Of a DNA stretch of 7,743 bases, positions 1-5,613 are shown piece by piece. The notes under the pieces were generated by a model. That model made no database searches and was not told where the DNA came from. It was given only the letters and a program-made list of their open reading frames with translations. The DNA comes from Thermoanaerobaculia bacterium. Lineage in GTDB: Bacteria > Acidobacteriota > Thermoanaerobaculia > UBA5066. How positions within the stretch are numbered: position 1 is the first letter of the stretch; each line of letters begins with the position of its first letter. The translations under genes and the position numbers were made by a program. The stretch lies in NCBI GenBank assembly GCA_017999215.1, contig JAGOBQ010000189.1, positions 1-7,743 of the forward strand, given 5' to 3'.

Positions 1-179
1 CCGTTCATCTCCGGCATCTCGATGTCCAGGACGATCAGGTCGGGCTTCTCCGTCCGGGCGACGCGGATCGCCTCGAGGCCGGTCGACGCGGTCAGGATCC
101 GGCACTCGGCGCGCGAGAGGATCGTGGCCTCGAGGTCGAGGAAGCTCCTCATGTCGTCGACCAGCAGAATCGTGTGCAT
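1..179 (-). CDS. Response regulator, receiver domain (N-terminal part, cut by window edge)
   Basis: The 59 visible residues begin MHTILLVDDM and end LIVLDIEMPEMN, the first three-fifths of a CheY-like receiver domain. D8 and D9 are the acidic pair that binds Mg2+. D52 in the strand LIVLD is the expected phospho-acceptor, followed by the usual xMPxMNG loop. A partner histidine kinase would phosphorylate D52; no kinase is in the window. The output domain, if any, lies beyond position 1, so it could be a stand-alone CheY-like protein or a DNA-binding regulator. The ATG at 179-177 is the natural start because it sits directly before the first beta strand. A weak GAGGG lies 12 nt upstream. The gene follows the TonB receptor on the same strand after a 41-bp gap, so the two may be co-transcribed. 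Domain identity is certain; the regulated function is unknown. Confidence 0.93.
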   Translation of the reverse strand, partial: MHTILLVDDMRSFLDLEATILSRAECRILTASTGLEAIRVARTEKPDLIVLDIEMPEMN

Positions 180-220
180 CGAACCGGTACGCCCTCGCTC
201 TCCCGAGTTTACGCTCCGCC

Positions 221-2095
221 TCACCAGGTGAGGCGCACGCCGGCGGCGACGGTCCGCCCCGGGAGCGGCACGCCCGGGACCTCCTCGTACCGGACGGCCC
301 CGAGGTTCTCTCCCTCGACGAAGATCTCGACGACGTCGCCGTCCACGACGTCGTACCCGAGACGCGCGTCGAGCAGGAGGACCCCCTCGTCGAAGGAGGG
401 GCGATCGAAGTACGAGAGGCGGACGAGCGCTTCCATGCGGAACGGGACGCGGACCTCCGCGAGGAGGTCCCACCGCGTCCTCAGGGGGTCGAGGACGTAG
501 CGGCCTTCGGACGCGCCCGCCTCGGCCCGGAGCCTCTCGAGGTCGGCCGAGTAGACGGCGGCCCGGAACGCGAGCCGCGCGAGCGGCGTCGGGGCGAGGC
601 GCGCCGCGTCGAGGACGACCGACGCCTCGAGGCCGCGCGTGTCGACGGTCCGGAGGTTCGTGGCCCGGTACGGCTCGTCCGGGCCGGAGCGGACGAAGTC
701 GACGAGGTCGGTTCCGTGGCGGTGGAAGACGGCGGCGTCGAACGAGAGCGCGCCGTGGTCCCAGGAGAGGCCCGCCTCGAACGAGGTCGACTTCTCGGGC
801 CGCAGCGAGGGGTTTCCGATCGTCTGAGGGTCGACGTAGTGGAGCTCGGTGAACGTCGGCACCCGGAAGGCGGTGCCGACCGAGGCGCGGGCCTTCACGC
901 CGGCCCCGAGACCGACCCACGCCGCGAGCTGCGGCGAGAGCCGCGTCCCGAAGCCCTCGTGCCGGTCGGTGCGGAGGCCGGCACGGACTCCGCCGGCGGA
1001 CGGGGACGCCGCGACGAACGGTCGGGCGAGCTCGACGAACGCGGCGCTGCGGGTGCGGGCGCGCCGTCCGAGGTTCGTCGAGTCGATCGCGTCGCGCCCC
1101 GTCTCGCCCCCGAGCGCGAGGGAGCCGCCGAGGAACGGGCGGCGCGCCACGAGGCGGACGGCGGAACGGTCGGTATCGTGGAGGTTGCGGTAGAAGGAGG
1201 GGTCCGTCCGCTCGAGGACGAAGTCGTCCCGGTGGTCGCGCACGGAGACGGAGGGGGCGAGGGTCCAGCCGCCGCCGAGGGAGAGGTCGGCCGCGAGACG
1301 CAGGCTCCGGCTCCGGGTCTCCTCGTGCTGGTTCGGGTAGCGCGTGCCGTAGAAGCCCCACGCGCCGAACGCCCGGCTCGCGCCGCCCCCCGAGAGGGTG
1401 ACCGGGCCGGCCGCGGTCTCGAGCCGCAGCGAGGCGCGGACCGTCTTCTCGGCGTGCTCGCGGTCGTCGCGGAAGCCGCTCGACTCGGAGCGGGAGGCGT
1501 CGACCGACACGGTGAGGGAATCGGAGAGCCTCGTGGCGACCCGGACGCTCCCGGCGTCGAGCGAGTGGGAGCCGTGGACGTACCGGCCCTCGATCTGGGC
1601 GCGCGCCCGGCCGAGGCTCGCGCCGCGCGTGACGACGTGGATCACGCCGCCGACCGCCTCGGAGCCCCAGAGAGCAGAGGCGGAGCCGTAGAGGACCTCG
1701 ATCCTCTCGATGGCGTCGGCCGGTACGTCGAGGTCGAGCGAGTGGTGGTTCGTCTGGGGGTCGTTGACCGGCTCCCCGTCCACGAGGATCAGCGTGCCGT
1801 TGTAGTCGGCCCCGCGCAGGGAGACGTCTGCCTGGACCCCGGGGCCGCGGCGCCTCACGTCGACGGCGGGGAGGTACCGGAGGAGGTCGGCGAGCGAGCG
1901 CGCCGGCAGCCGCTCGATCGCCTCCCGGCTCAGGACCGCGACCGTAGCCGCCTCCGGCCCCGCCCCTGCGTGCGAGGCGACGACGGCCACCTCCGCCTTC
2001 ACGGGGGATGGCGAGTCCTCCTCGGCGGCGGGCCCCGCCGCGAGCGGCGGGGCGGCGAGGAGGAGGGCGAGGGCGAGCGCGGCCGGAAGGAGCAT
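221..2095 (-). CDS. TonB-dependent outer-membrane receptor, BtuB-like
   Basis: This 624-residue protein is close in length to E. coli BtuB. It should be an outer-membrane beta-barrel that imports a scarce ligand using energy from TonB-ExbBD. Residues 1-20 are a hydrophobic signal peptide, and a candidate TonB box (EVAVVAS) lies at 35-41. The plug spans about 45-158 and includes VSLRGADYNGTLILVDGEPV (91-110), NDPQTNHHSLDLDVP (111-125) and GSASALWGSEAVGGVIHVVT (137-156). The barrel follows. It carries the family signatures GTAFRVPTFTELHY (407-420) and GNPSLRPEKS (427-436), and ends with PLPGRTV and a terminal Trp, as expected for assembly by BamA. The plug resembles cobalamin-type receptors, but haem or siderophore ligands cannot be excluded. 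No cobalamin riboswitch can fit in the 47 bp upstream. The start has no Shine-Dalgarno sequence, and the signal peptide has no Lys or Arg before its hydrophobic core. No in-frame start was found just upstream that would add one. Confidence 0.95.
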   Translation of the reverse strand: MLLPAALALALLLAAPPLAAGPAAEEDSPSPVKAEVAVVASHAGAGPEAATVAVLSREAIERLPARSLADLLRYLPAVDVRRRGPGVQADVSLRGADYNGTLILVDGEPVNDPQTNHHSLDLDVPADAIERIEVLYGSASALWGSEAVGGVIHVVTRGASLGRARAQIEGRYVHGSHSLDAGSVRVATRLSDSLTVSVDASRSESSGFRDDREHAEKTVRASLRLETAAGPVTLSGGGASRAFGAWGFYGTRYPNQHEETRSRSLRLAADLSLGGGWTLAPSVSVRDHRDDFVLERTDPSFYRNLHDTDRSAVRLVARRPFLGGSLALGGETGRDAIDSTNLGRRARTRSAAFVELARPFVAASPSAGGVRAGLRTDRHEGFGTRLSPQLAAWVGLGAGVKARASVGTAFRVPTFTELHYVDPQTIGNPSLRPEKSTSFEAGLSWDHGALSFDAAVFHRHGTDLVDFVRSGPDEPYRATNLRTVDTRGLEASVVLDAARLAPTPLARLAFRAAVYSADLERLRAEAGASEGRYVLDPLRTRWDLLAEVRVPFRMEALVRLSYFDRPSFDEGVLLLDARLGYDVVDGDVVEIFVEGENLGAVRYEEVPGVPLPGRTVAAGVRLTW

Positions 2096-2104
2096 GCGGC
2101 GGGG

Positions 2105-2136
2105 AGGATAGCGGACGAGCCGCGTCGCGCTACTCT
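2105..2136. promoter_or_regulatory. Candidate divergent promoters between the receptor and the small exported protein
   Basis: Only 47 bp separate the two divergent start codons, so both promoters must overlap. Two sequences fit a TAnnnT -10 element. TACTCT at 2131-2136 (plus strand) ends 6 nt before the ATG at 2143. TATCCT at 2110-2105 (minus strand) ends 9 nt before the receptor ATG. Neither has a convincing -35 element. With transcription starting 6-7 nt after each hexamer, the messages would be leaderless or nearly so, which fits the lack of a Shine-Dalgarno sequence in front of either gene. The element assignment is inference from short motifs. Confidence 0.3.
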
Positions 2137-2142
2137 TCCGGC

Positions 2143-2718
2143 ATGACCGCCGCTCGCGTCGTCGCCCTCGCGCTCGCCGGGTCGCTCCTCGCGCTCCCCG
2201 CGTTCGCCCAGAAGCCGAAGCCGCGGGCCGTCCTCGTGGAGTCCGACGGCGACGAGGAGGCCCTGTCCGCGTTCGTGGCCCGCCTCGAGTCCGAGCTCTC
2301 CGATCGGGGGAAGGCGACGCTTTCGGACGCCCGCCTCGCCGGGATATCCCTCGGGGCGGTCGTCGCCGAGCCGGATGGCGAGGCCGCCCGGGCGCTGCGG
2401 GAGGAGTGGGCCGGAACGAGCTGGATCGGCGTCTCGCTCGCCCCCTGCCGGGTCGACGTCAGCCGGATGAGCTACCGCGAGACGAGCCCGGAGGGGTACG
2501 CCTACGACCGGGTCGTGGAGAGCGTGCGGGTCGACTGCCCGGCGACGCTCCGGATCGTCGACGCCGCCACCGGGAAGGAACGGAAGCCCCTGGAGGTCAC
2601 CGGCACGGCGAACTACCGCAGGAGCGGTCCCGACGACGAGGAGAGCCCGCAGCTCGAGGCGACCCGCGACGCCGCCGAGAAGGTCGCGAAGAAGCTCCCG
2701 GCCGCGCTCGGCCGCTGA
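2143..2718 (+). CDS. Small exported protein of unknown function
   Basis: I do not recognise this 191-residue protein. The start MTAARVVALALAGSLLALPA gives a clear Sec signal peptide with likely cleavage after AFA at 20-22, so the mature protein begins QKPKPRAVLVE and should be periplasmic or secreted. The mature part looks like a single alpha/beta domain. It has a first strand (RAVLVES), a helix with acidic and basic faces (EEALSAFVARLESELSDRGK), a central section with two cysteines (C102 and C132) that could form a disulfide, and a charged C-terminal helix (EATRDAAEKVAKKLPAAL). The opening strand-helix layout faintly recalls the LpoB/CsgG/FlgO type of periplasmic domain, but I cannot support that. 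The frame stays open upstream to about 2008, but those codons overlap the receptor's signal-peptide region and encode Arg/Gly-rich sequence, so ATG 2143 is chosen. The gene stands alone on its strand and diverges from the receptor gene. Confidence 0.82.
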   Translation: MTAARVVALALAGSLLALPAFAQKPKPRAVLVESDGDEEALSAFVARLESELSDRGKATLSDARLAGISLGAVVAEPDGEAARALREEWAGTSWIGVSLAPCRVDVSRMSYRETSPEGYAYDRVVESVRVDCPATLRIVDAATGKERKPLEVTGTANYRRSGPDDEESPQLEATRDAAEKVAKKLPAALGR

Positions 2719-2736
2719 CGTCGCCGCCGGGGAGAG

Positions 2737-2752
2737 CGCCGCCTCAGCGGCG
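2737..2752. other. Short GC stem-loop after the small exported protein
   Basis: CGCCGC at 2737-2742 pairs perfectly with GCGGCG at 2747-2752 around a CTCA loop. It lies 18 bp after the stop of the unknown exported protein. No T-run follows, so it is not a canonical intrinsic terminator. It may slow polymerase or protect the 3' end of the message. In DNA this rich in G and C, a 6-bp stem can also arise by chance. Confidence 0.3.
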
Positions 2753-2835
2753 AGGATACTTCGCGCGGGTTTGACGTCCCGGGCCTATCCTTGCTCGTTC
2801 GGACGCCCGGCACGCGGCGTCCGCGGCGGTTCGAC

Positions 2836-3765
2836 ATGAGGAACGATCTACGCAGGCTCCTCCCCGCGCTCGCGCTCCTCCTCGCGCCGGCTCTCGGCGT
2901 CTCTCTCGACGTCGTGAGCCTGCCGCCGGGCACGGGAGCGGCGGGACTCGCCGTCGCTCCCGACGGGACCGTCTGGTTCTCGGCGCAGTTCTCCGGGGCG
3001 CTCGGCCGCGTGAGCCCGTCCGGCGAGATCGAGCTCTTCCCGTTCCCTTCGCGCGGAACCCAGCCGCTCGCCGTTGCCGTCCAGCCGGATGGCACGGCCT
3101 GGAGCGCCGACCTCGCCGGAGAGCGGCTCGGCCGCGTCGCGACGGACGGCACCTTCACGGAGGTCTCCCTCGGAAGGGCGGGAGGCGAACCGACGGGGCT
3201 CGCGGTGTCCGCGGACGGGATCGCGTGGTTCACCCGTCCGGCCGAGGGCCGCGTCGGGCGTCGCGGCTCGGACGGGATCGTGCGCGAGTTCGCCCTCCCC
3301 GAGGCGAGCGAGCCGACCGGGATCGCCGTCGCCCGGGACGGCGCCGCGTGGGTCGTCGAGCGGAGGGGCAACCGCCTCGTGCGCGTCTCCCCCGACGGGG
3401 AGGTCACGGCCTGGCCGCTCGCGACGCCGAACGCACAGCCCGACGCGATCTCCTTCGCGCCGGACGGGACCGTCTGGGCGGCGCTGCCGAACGCGAGGCG
3501 CATCGCCCGCGTCTCGCCGCGGGGCACCCTCGAGGAGATCCCCGTCGAGAACGCCCCGGCCGGCATCGCCGTCGCGCCGGACGGCGGAGTCTGGTTTGCG
3601 GCTCCAACGGCGAAGAAGCTCGGCCGGCTCGAGCCGGAGACGGGCAAGGTCGCGTGGACGCTGCTCCCGGACGGTCCGGTCGCCGTCTCGACGGCCGCTG
3701 ACGGGACGATCTGGGTCGTCCTCGGCATTGGCGACAAGCTCGGGCGGATCGCACCGAAGCGCTAG
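2836..3765 (+). CDS. Exported seven-bladed beta-propeller, NHL / virginiamycin-B-lyase-like, lacking histidine
   Basis: The protein has 309 residues. Residues 1-21 are a signal peptide (MRNDLRRLLPALALLLAPAL), placing it in the periplasm or outside the cell. The rest consists of seven repeats of 39-42 residues, each with a DGxxW core: D43-W47, D85-W89, D127-W131, D168-W172, D210-W214, D249-W253 and D289-W293. Each core is followed by LGR/VGR/IAR and a strand such as EIELFPF. This matches the seven-bladed streptogramin lyase (Vgb) fold. However, the sequence has no histidine at all, and Vgb needs a catalytic histidine, so lyase activity is very unlikely. It also has no cysteine. A binding or scaffold role is more plausible, and the ligand is unknown. 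ATG 2836 is preferred because it starts the signal peptide directly with the positively charged RNDLRR; an in-frame TTG at 2791 would add 15 Arg-rich residues. No Shine-Dalgarno sequence is visible. A TTGACG at 2771-2776 and a TATCCT at 2786-2791 lie upstream but are too close together to form one promoter. Confidence 0.88.
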   Translation: MRNDLRRLLPALALLLAPALGVSLDVVSLPPGTGAAGLAVAPDGTVWFSAQFSGALGRVSPSGEIELFPFPSRGTQPLAVAVQPDGTAWSADLAGERLGRVATDGTFTEVSLGRAGGEPTGLAVSADGIAWFTRPAEGRVGRRGSDGIVREFALPEASEPTGIAVARDGAAWVVERRGNRLVRVSPDGEVTAWPLATPNAQPDAISFAPDGTVWAALPNARRIARVSPRGTLEEIPVENAPAGIAVAPDGGVWFAAPTAKKLGRLEPETGKVAWTLLPDGPVAVSTAADGTIWVVLGIGDKLGRIAPKR

Positions 3766-3769
3766 ACGC

Positions 3770-3787
3770 GCCCAGGGGGCTTTTTTT
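3770..3787 (+). terminator. Probable intrinsic terminator after the beta-propeller gene
   Basis: GCCC at 3770-3773 can pair with GGGC at 3777-3780 around a three-base AGG loop, followed directly by seven T residues (3781-3787). The stem is short, but a T7 run is striking in DNA this rich in G and C, and it begins 16 nt after the TAG stop. It should separate the propeller gene from the efflux operon promoter, which starts 11 bp further on. Confidence 0.6.
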
Positions 3788-3797
3788 CGTTCCGCCC

Positions 3798-3826
3798 TTG
3801 ACGAGCGCCGTCGTCGGCCCCAGATT
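3798..3826 (+). promoter_or_regulatory. Candidate promoter of the tetR-efflux operon
   Basis: TTGACG at 3798-3803 matches five of six bases of the sigma-70 -35 consensus. At the ideal 17-nt spacing lies CAGATT (3821-3826), a weak -10 that keeps A at position 2 and T at position 6. Transcription would then begin near 3833, inside the palindrome at 3825-3842, leaving a leader of about 54 nt. The -35 is convincing; the -10 is a best guess. Confidence 0.4.
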
Positions 3827-3842
3827 ACCTACCGGTCGGTAA
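3825..3842. promoter_or_regulatory. Candidate TetR operator palindrome
   Basis: TTACCTACCGGTCGGTAA is an 18-bp inverted repeat in which 8 of 9 pairs match; only T3830/C3837 fails. Its centre is ACCGGT. Length and symmetry suit a TetR-family dimer, and the CCGACCGGTCGG-like core resembles operators common in that family. It overlaps the predicted -10 and transcription start and lies 45 bp before the TetR start codon, the classic position for an autorepressor site. That the adjacent TetR protein binds here is inference. Confidence 0.72.
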
Positions 3843-3871
3843 CCCGAGCCGGTGAACGGTGACGGGGTGCC

Positions 3872-3878
3872 GAGGAGG
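3872..3878 (+). promoter_or_regulatory. Ribosome binding site fixing the GTG start of tetR
   Basis: GAGGAGG lies 8 nt before GTG 3887 and is a near-perfect match to the anti-Shine-Dalgarno. It decides the start in favour of this GTG. The three plus- or minus-strand genes to the left have no comparable site. Confidence 0.85.
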
Positions 3879-3886
3879 TTTGATCC

Positions 3887-4507
3887 GTGCCGCAGGAACC
3901 AGGCGAAAGCTCTGTCCGAAAAAGACTTATGGATGCGGCGATCCTCCTCTTCACGAATCGCGGCTACGCCGCGACGTCGGTGAGGGAGATCGTGGAGATG
4001 GCCGGCGTGACGAAGCCGTCCCTCTACTACCACTTCGAAAGCAAGGAAGGGATCTACCTCGCGATCCTCGAAGAGCTCCTGAAGATCGCCGACGAATCGA
4101 TCGCCGCCAGCCGCGTGAAGGATGGCACCGCGCGGGAGCGCCTCCAGGCCTTCCTCCTCGGGATCTTCCGGACTTTCGAGACGCGAAAGGCCGAGGTCCG
4201 AATGATGAACGCGGTCTTCTGGGGGCCGGCCCAGGGAGCGCCGCCGTTCGACTTCGAGATCTTCCACGAGAAGCTGAAAGCCGTCATCGCCGAGTTCGTC
4301 GCGGAAGGAATCGCCGCGGGCGACCTCCGGCCGGCCGACCCGCAGGACGTCACCCTCGCCCTCATGGGCGTCCTCTCTTTCAACATGGACCTCACCCTCG
4401 CGCACCCGGAGCTCGGGCTCGGGCAGGACGGCCTCCGCCGGACGCTCGACCTCGTCTTCGAGGGCCTCGCCGCCCCCCGCAACGCACAGCAGGAGCCCGC
4501 TCGATGA
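3887..4507 (+). CDS. TetR/AcrR-family transcriptional repressor of the efflux operon
   Basis: This 206-residue protein has normal TetR length. The N-terminal DNA-binding domain spans about 10-57. It includes the helix RKRLMDAAILLFTNRGYAAT (11-30), the helix-turn-helix SVREIVEMAGVTKPSLYYHF (31-50) and the closing ESKEGIYLAIL (51-61). The Y47/Y48/H49/F50 cluster is the hallmark end of the recognition helix. Residues 65-200 form the variable helical domain for ligand binding and dimerisation; its ligand cannot be read from sequence. The GTG start is supported by a GAGGAGG 8 nt upstream. The gene leads the efflux operon, and its stop overlaps the fusion-protein start as ATGA, implying translational coupling. 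A palindromic operator candidate at 3825-3842 in its own promoter suggests autorepression relieved when a pump substrate binds. Confidence 0.95.
   Translation: MPQEPGESSVRKRLMDAAILLFTNRGYAATSVREIVEMAGVTKPSLYYHFESKEGIYLAILEELLKIADESIAASRVKDGTARERLQAFLLGIFRTFETRKAEVRMMNAVFWGPAQGAPPFDFEIFHEKLKAVIAEFVAEGIAAGDLRPADPQDVTLALMGVLSFNMDLTLAHPELGLGQDGLRRTLDLVFEGLAAPRNAQQEPAR
4491..4495 (+). promoter_or_regulatory. Ribosome binding site of the membrane fusion protein gene
   Basis: AGGAG inside the last codons of tetR lies 8 nt before ATG 4504. It supports that start and shows that the ATGA overlap has its own initiation signal as well as possible coupling. Confidence 0.75.
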
Positions 4508-5610
4508 ACCGCACGACCCTCGCCGCCCCGTCCGCAGCCCTTCTCCTCGTCCTCGCCGCCGGCGCCGCCGGCTGCGGCAAGCCGGCCGCCGGGGACGGCC
4601 AGCGCCCGCCCGTCGCCGTCGAGACGGCGACGACCGCGGCCTCCGACCTCGAAGAGTCCGTCGAGGTCGTCGGAACCCTCGCCGCCCGAAGCGAGGCCGA
4701 GGTGAAGACCGAGTACTCCGGCACGGTCGCCGAGGTGTTCGTGACGCAGTGGGTCCGCGTCGCGGCGGGGACGCCCCTCGCCCGTCTGGACTCGCGCGAG
4801 GTGGAGGCCGGGGTGCAGGCCGCGAAGGCGACCTTCCTCCAGGCCGAGGCCGGGGCGAAGCGCGCCGCACGCGAGCTCGACCGGACGGTGAAGCTGAAGG
4901 AGGCCGGCCTCGCGACCCAGCAGCAGCTCGACGAGGCGCGATCGGCCGACGAGGCGGCGCGCGCGGCCGCGGAGGCCGCGAAGGCGCAGCACGCGCTGGC
5001 CGGGACGCGGCTCTCGAAGGCCGTCCTCCGCGCGCCGATCGACGGCGTCGTCGCGGTACGGAACGTGAACGTCGGCGACTACGTCGAGAACATGGGGAGC
5101 CCGGCGCCGATGTTCCGCATCGTCGACAACCGGGTCCTCGAGCTGACCGCGAGCGTCCCGTCGGCCCGGATGGCGGCGCTTCGGGTCGGCCAGACGTTCG
5201 CGTTCACGAGCGACGCCCTCGCCGGGCGGACGTTCTCCGGGAAGGTCTCGTTCATCAACCCGGCGGCCGACGAGGCGAGCCGGACGGTGAAGGTAAAGGC
5301 CGAGGTGCCGAACGGGGACGGAGCGCTCCGGGCGGGCCTCTTCGTCAAGGGGCGCATCGTCACCGGCCGCAGGCCCGGCGTCCTCGTCGTCCCGCGCTCC
5401 GCCCTCGTCTCCTGGGACACCGTGGCCCGCACGGCCGGCGTCTTCGTCGTCGAGGGAGGCGTCGCGAGGCGCCTCCCCGTCGAGACGGGCGCGGCGCCAG
5501 GAGACGTCGTCGAGGTCGTCAAGGGGCTCTCGCCCGGCCAGGTGGTCGTCACGCGCGGCGGCTTCAACCTCCGCGAGGGGGACCGGGTCCTCGTCTCGAA
5601 GGGAGCCTGA
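4504..5610 (+). CDS. Efflux RND transporter periplasmic adaptor (membrane fusion) lipoprotein
   Basis: This 368-residue protein is an HlyD/AcrA-type adaptor joining the inner-membrane pump to an outer-membrane channel. The N-terminus MNRTTLAAPSAALLLVLAAG leads to AAGC with C24 as the likely lipidated residue; Ala rather than Leu at -3 makes the lipobox slightly unusual. The first lipoyl half covers about 67-96 (YSGTVAEVFV, GTPLARLD). An Ala/Glu/Lys-rich coiled-coil hairpin spans about 97-170, with the turn near KEAGLATQQQLDEA. The second lipoyl half is LRAPIDGVVAVRNVNVGDYV at 175-194. A beta-barrel follows at about 205-285 (including GKVSFINPAADEASRTVKVK), then the membrane-proximal domain to the end (VVPRSALV, GLSPGQVVVTRGGFNLREGD). 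The start overlaps the tetR stop by 4 bp. The length and domain order are normal and nothing appears broken. Confidence 0.95.
   Translation: MNRTTLAAPSAALLLVLAAGAAGCGKPAAGDGQRPPVAVETATTAASDLEESVEVVGTLAARSEAEVKTEYSGTVAEVFVTQWVRVAAGTPLARLDSREVEAGVQAAKATFLQAEAGAKRAARELDRTVKLKEAGLATQQQLDEARSADEAARAAAEAAKAQHALAGTRLSKAVLRAPIDGVVAVRNVNVGDYVENMGSPAPMFRIVDNRVLELTASVPSARMAALRVGQTFAFTSDALAGRTFSGKVSFINPAADEASRTVKVKAEVPNGDGALRAGLFVKGRIVTGRRPGVLVVPRSALVSWDTVARTAGVFVVEGGVARRLPVETGAAPGDVVEVVKGLSPGQVVVTRGGFNLREGDRVLVSKGA
5599..5605 (+). promoter_or_regulatory. Ribosome binding site fixing the GTG start of the RND pump gene
   Basis: AAGGGAG at the end of the adaptor gene lies 8 nt before GTG 5614. It supports that start, which begins the typical pump N-terminus FLSDLSIKRPVFA. 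Confidence 0.75.
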
Positions 5611-5613
5611 GCC

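Noticed and set aside
2008..2142. An earlier ATG start for the small exported protein
   Set aside because: It would run antisense through the receptor's signal-peptide codons and bury the signal peptide 45 residues into the protein.
716..2146. A 476-codon plus-strand frame opposite the TonB receptor
   Set aside because: Arg/Gly/Glu-rich shadow sequence with no motif; the minus strand carries the receptor with clear plug and barrel signatures.
2771..2791. TTGACG and TATCCT as a paired promoter for the propeller gene
   Set aside because: The spacing between the hexamers is only 9 nt, far from the 16-18 nt needed. Either could belong to a promoter alone, but no good partner is visible.
2791..2835. 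An earlier TTG start for the beta-propeller protein
   Set aside because: It would put an Arg-rich 15-residue extension before a signal peptide that already begins well at ATG 2836, and no ribosome binding site supports it.
2836..3765. Virginiamycin B resistance by the propeller protein
   Set aside because: The fold matches but the protein contains no histidine, so the known catalytic mechanism is not available.
3763..3801. Reassignment of TAG to an amino acid across the genome as the explanation for the pump stop
   Set aside because: The propeller gene ends in TAG just before a terminator-like hairpin, and reading through would add only 11 residues across that terminator before TGA. TAG therefore appears to work as a normal stop here. 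Site-specific readthrough in the pump is not excluded.
2613..4870. Long minus-strand frames opposite the propeller, tetR and adaptor genes
   Set aside because: Ser/Arg/Pro-rich shadows with no signal peptide or domain that overlap well-supported plus-strand genes.
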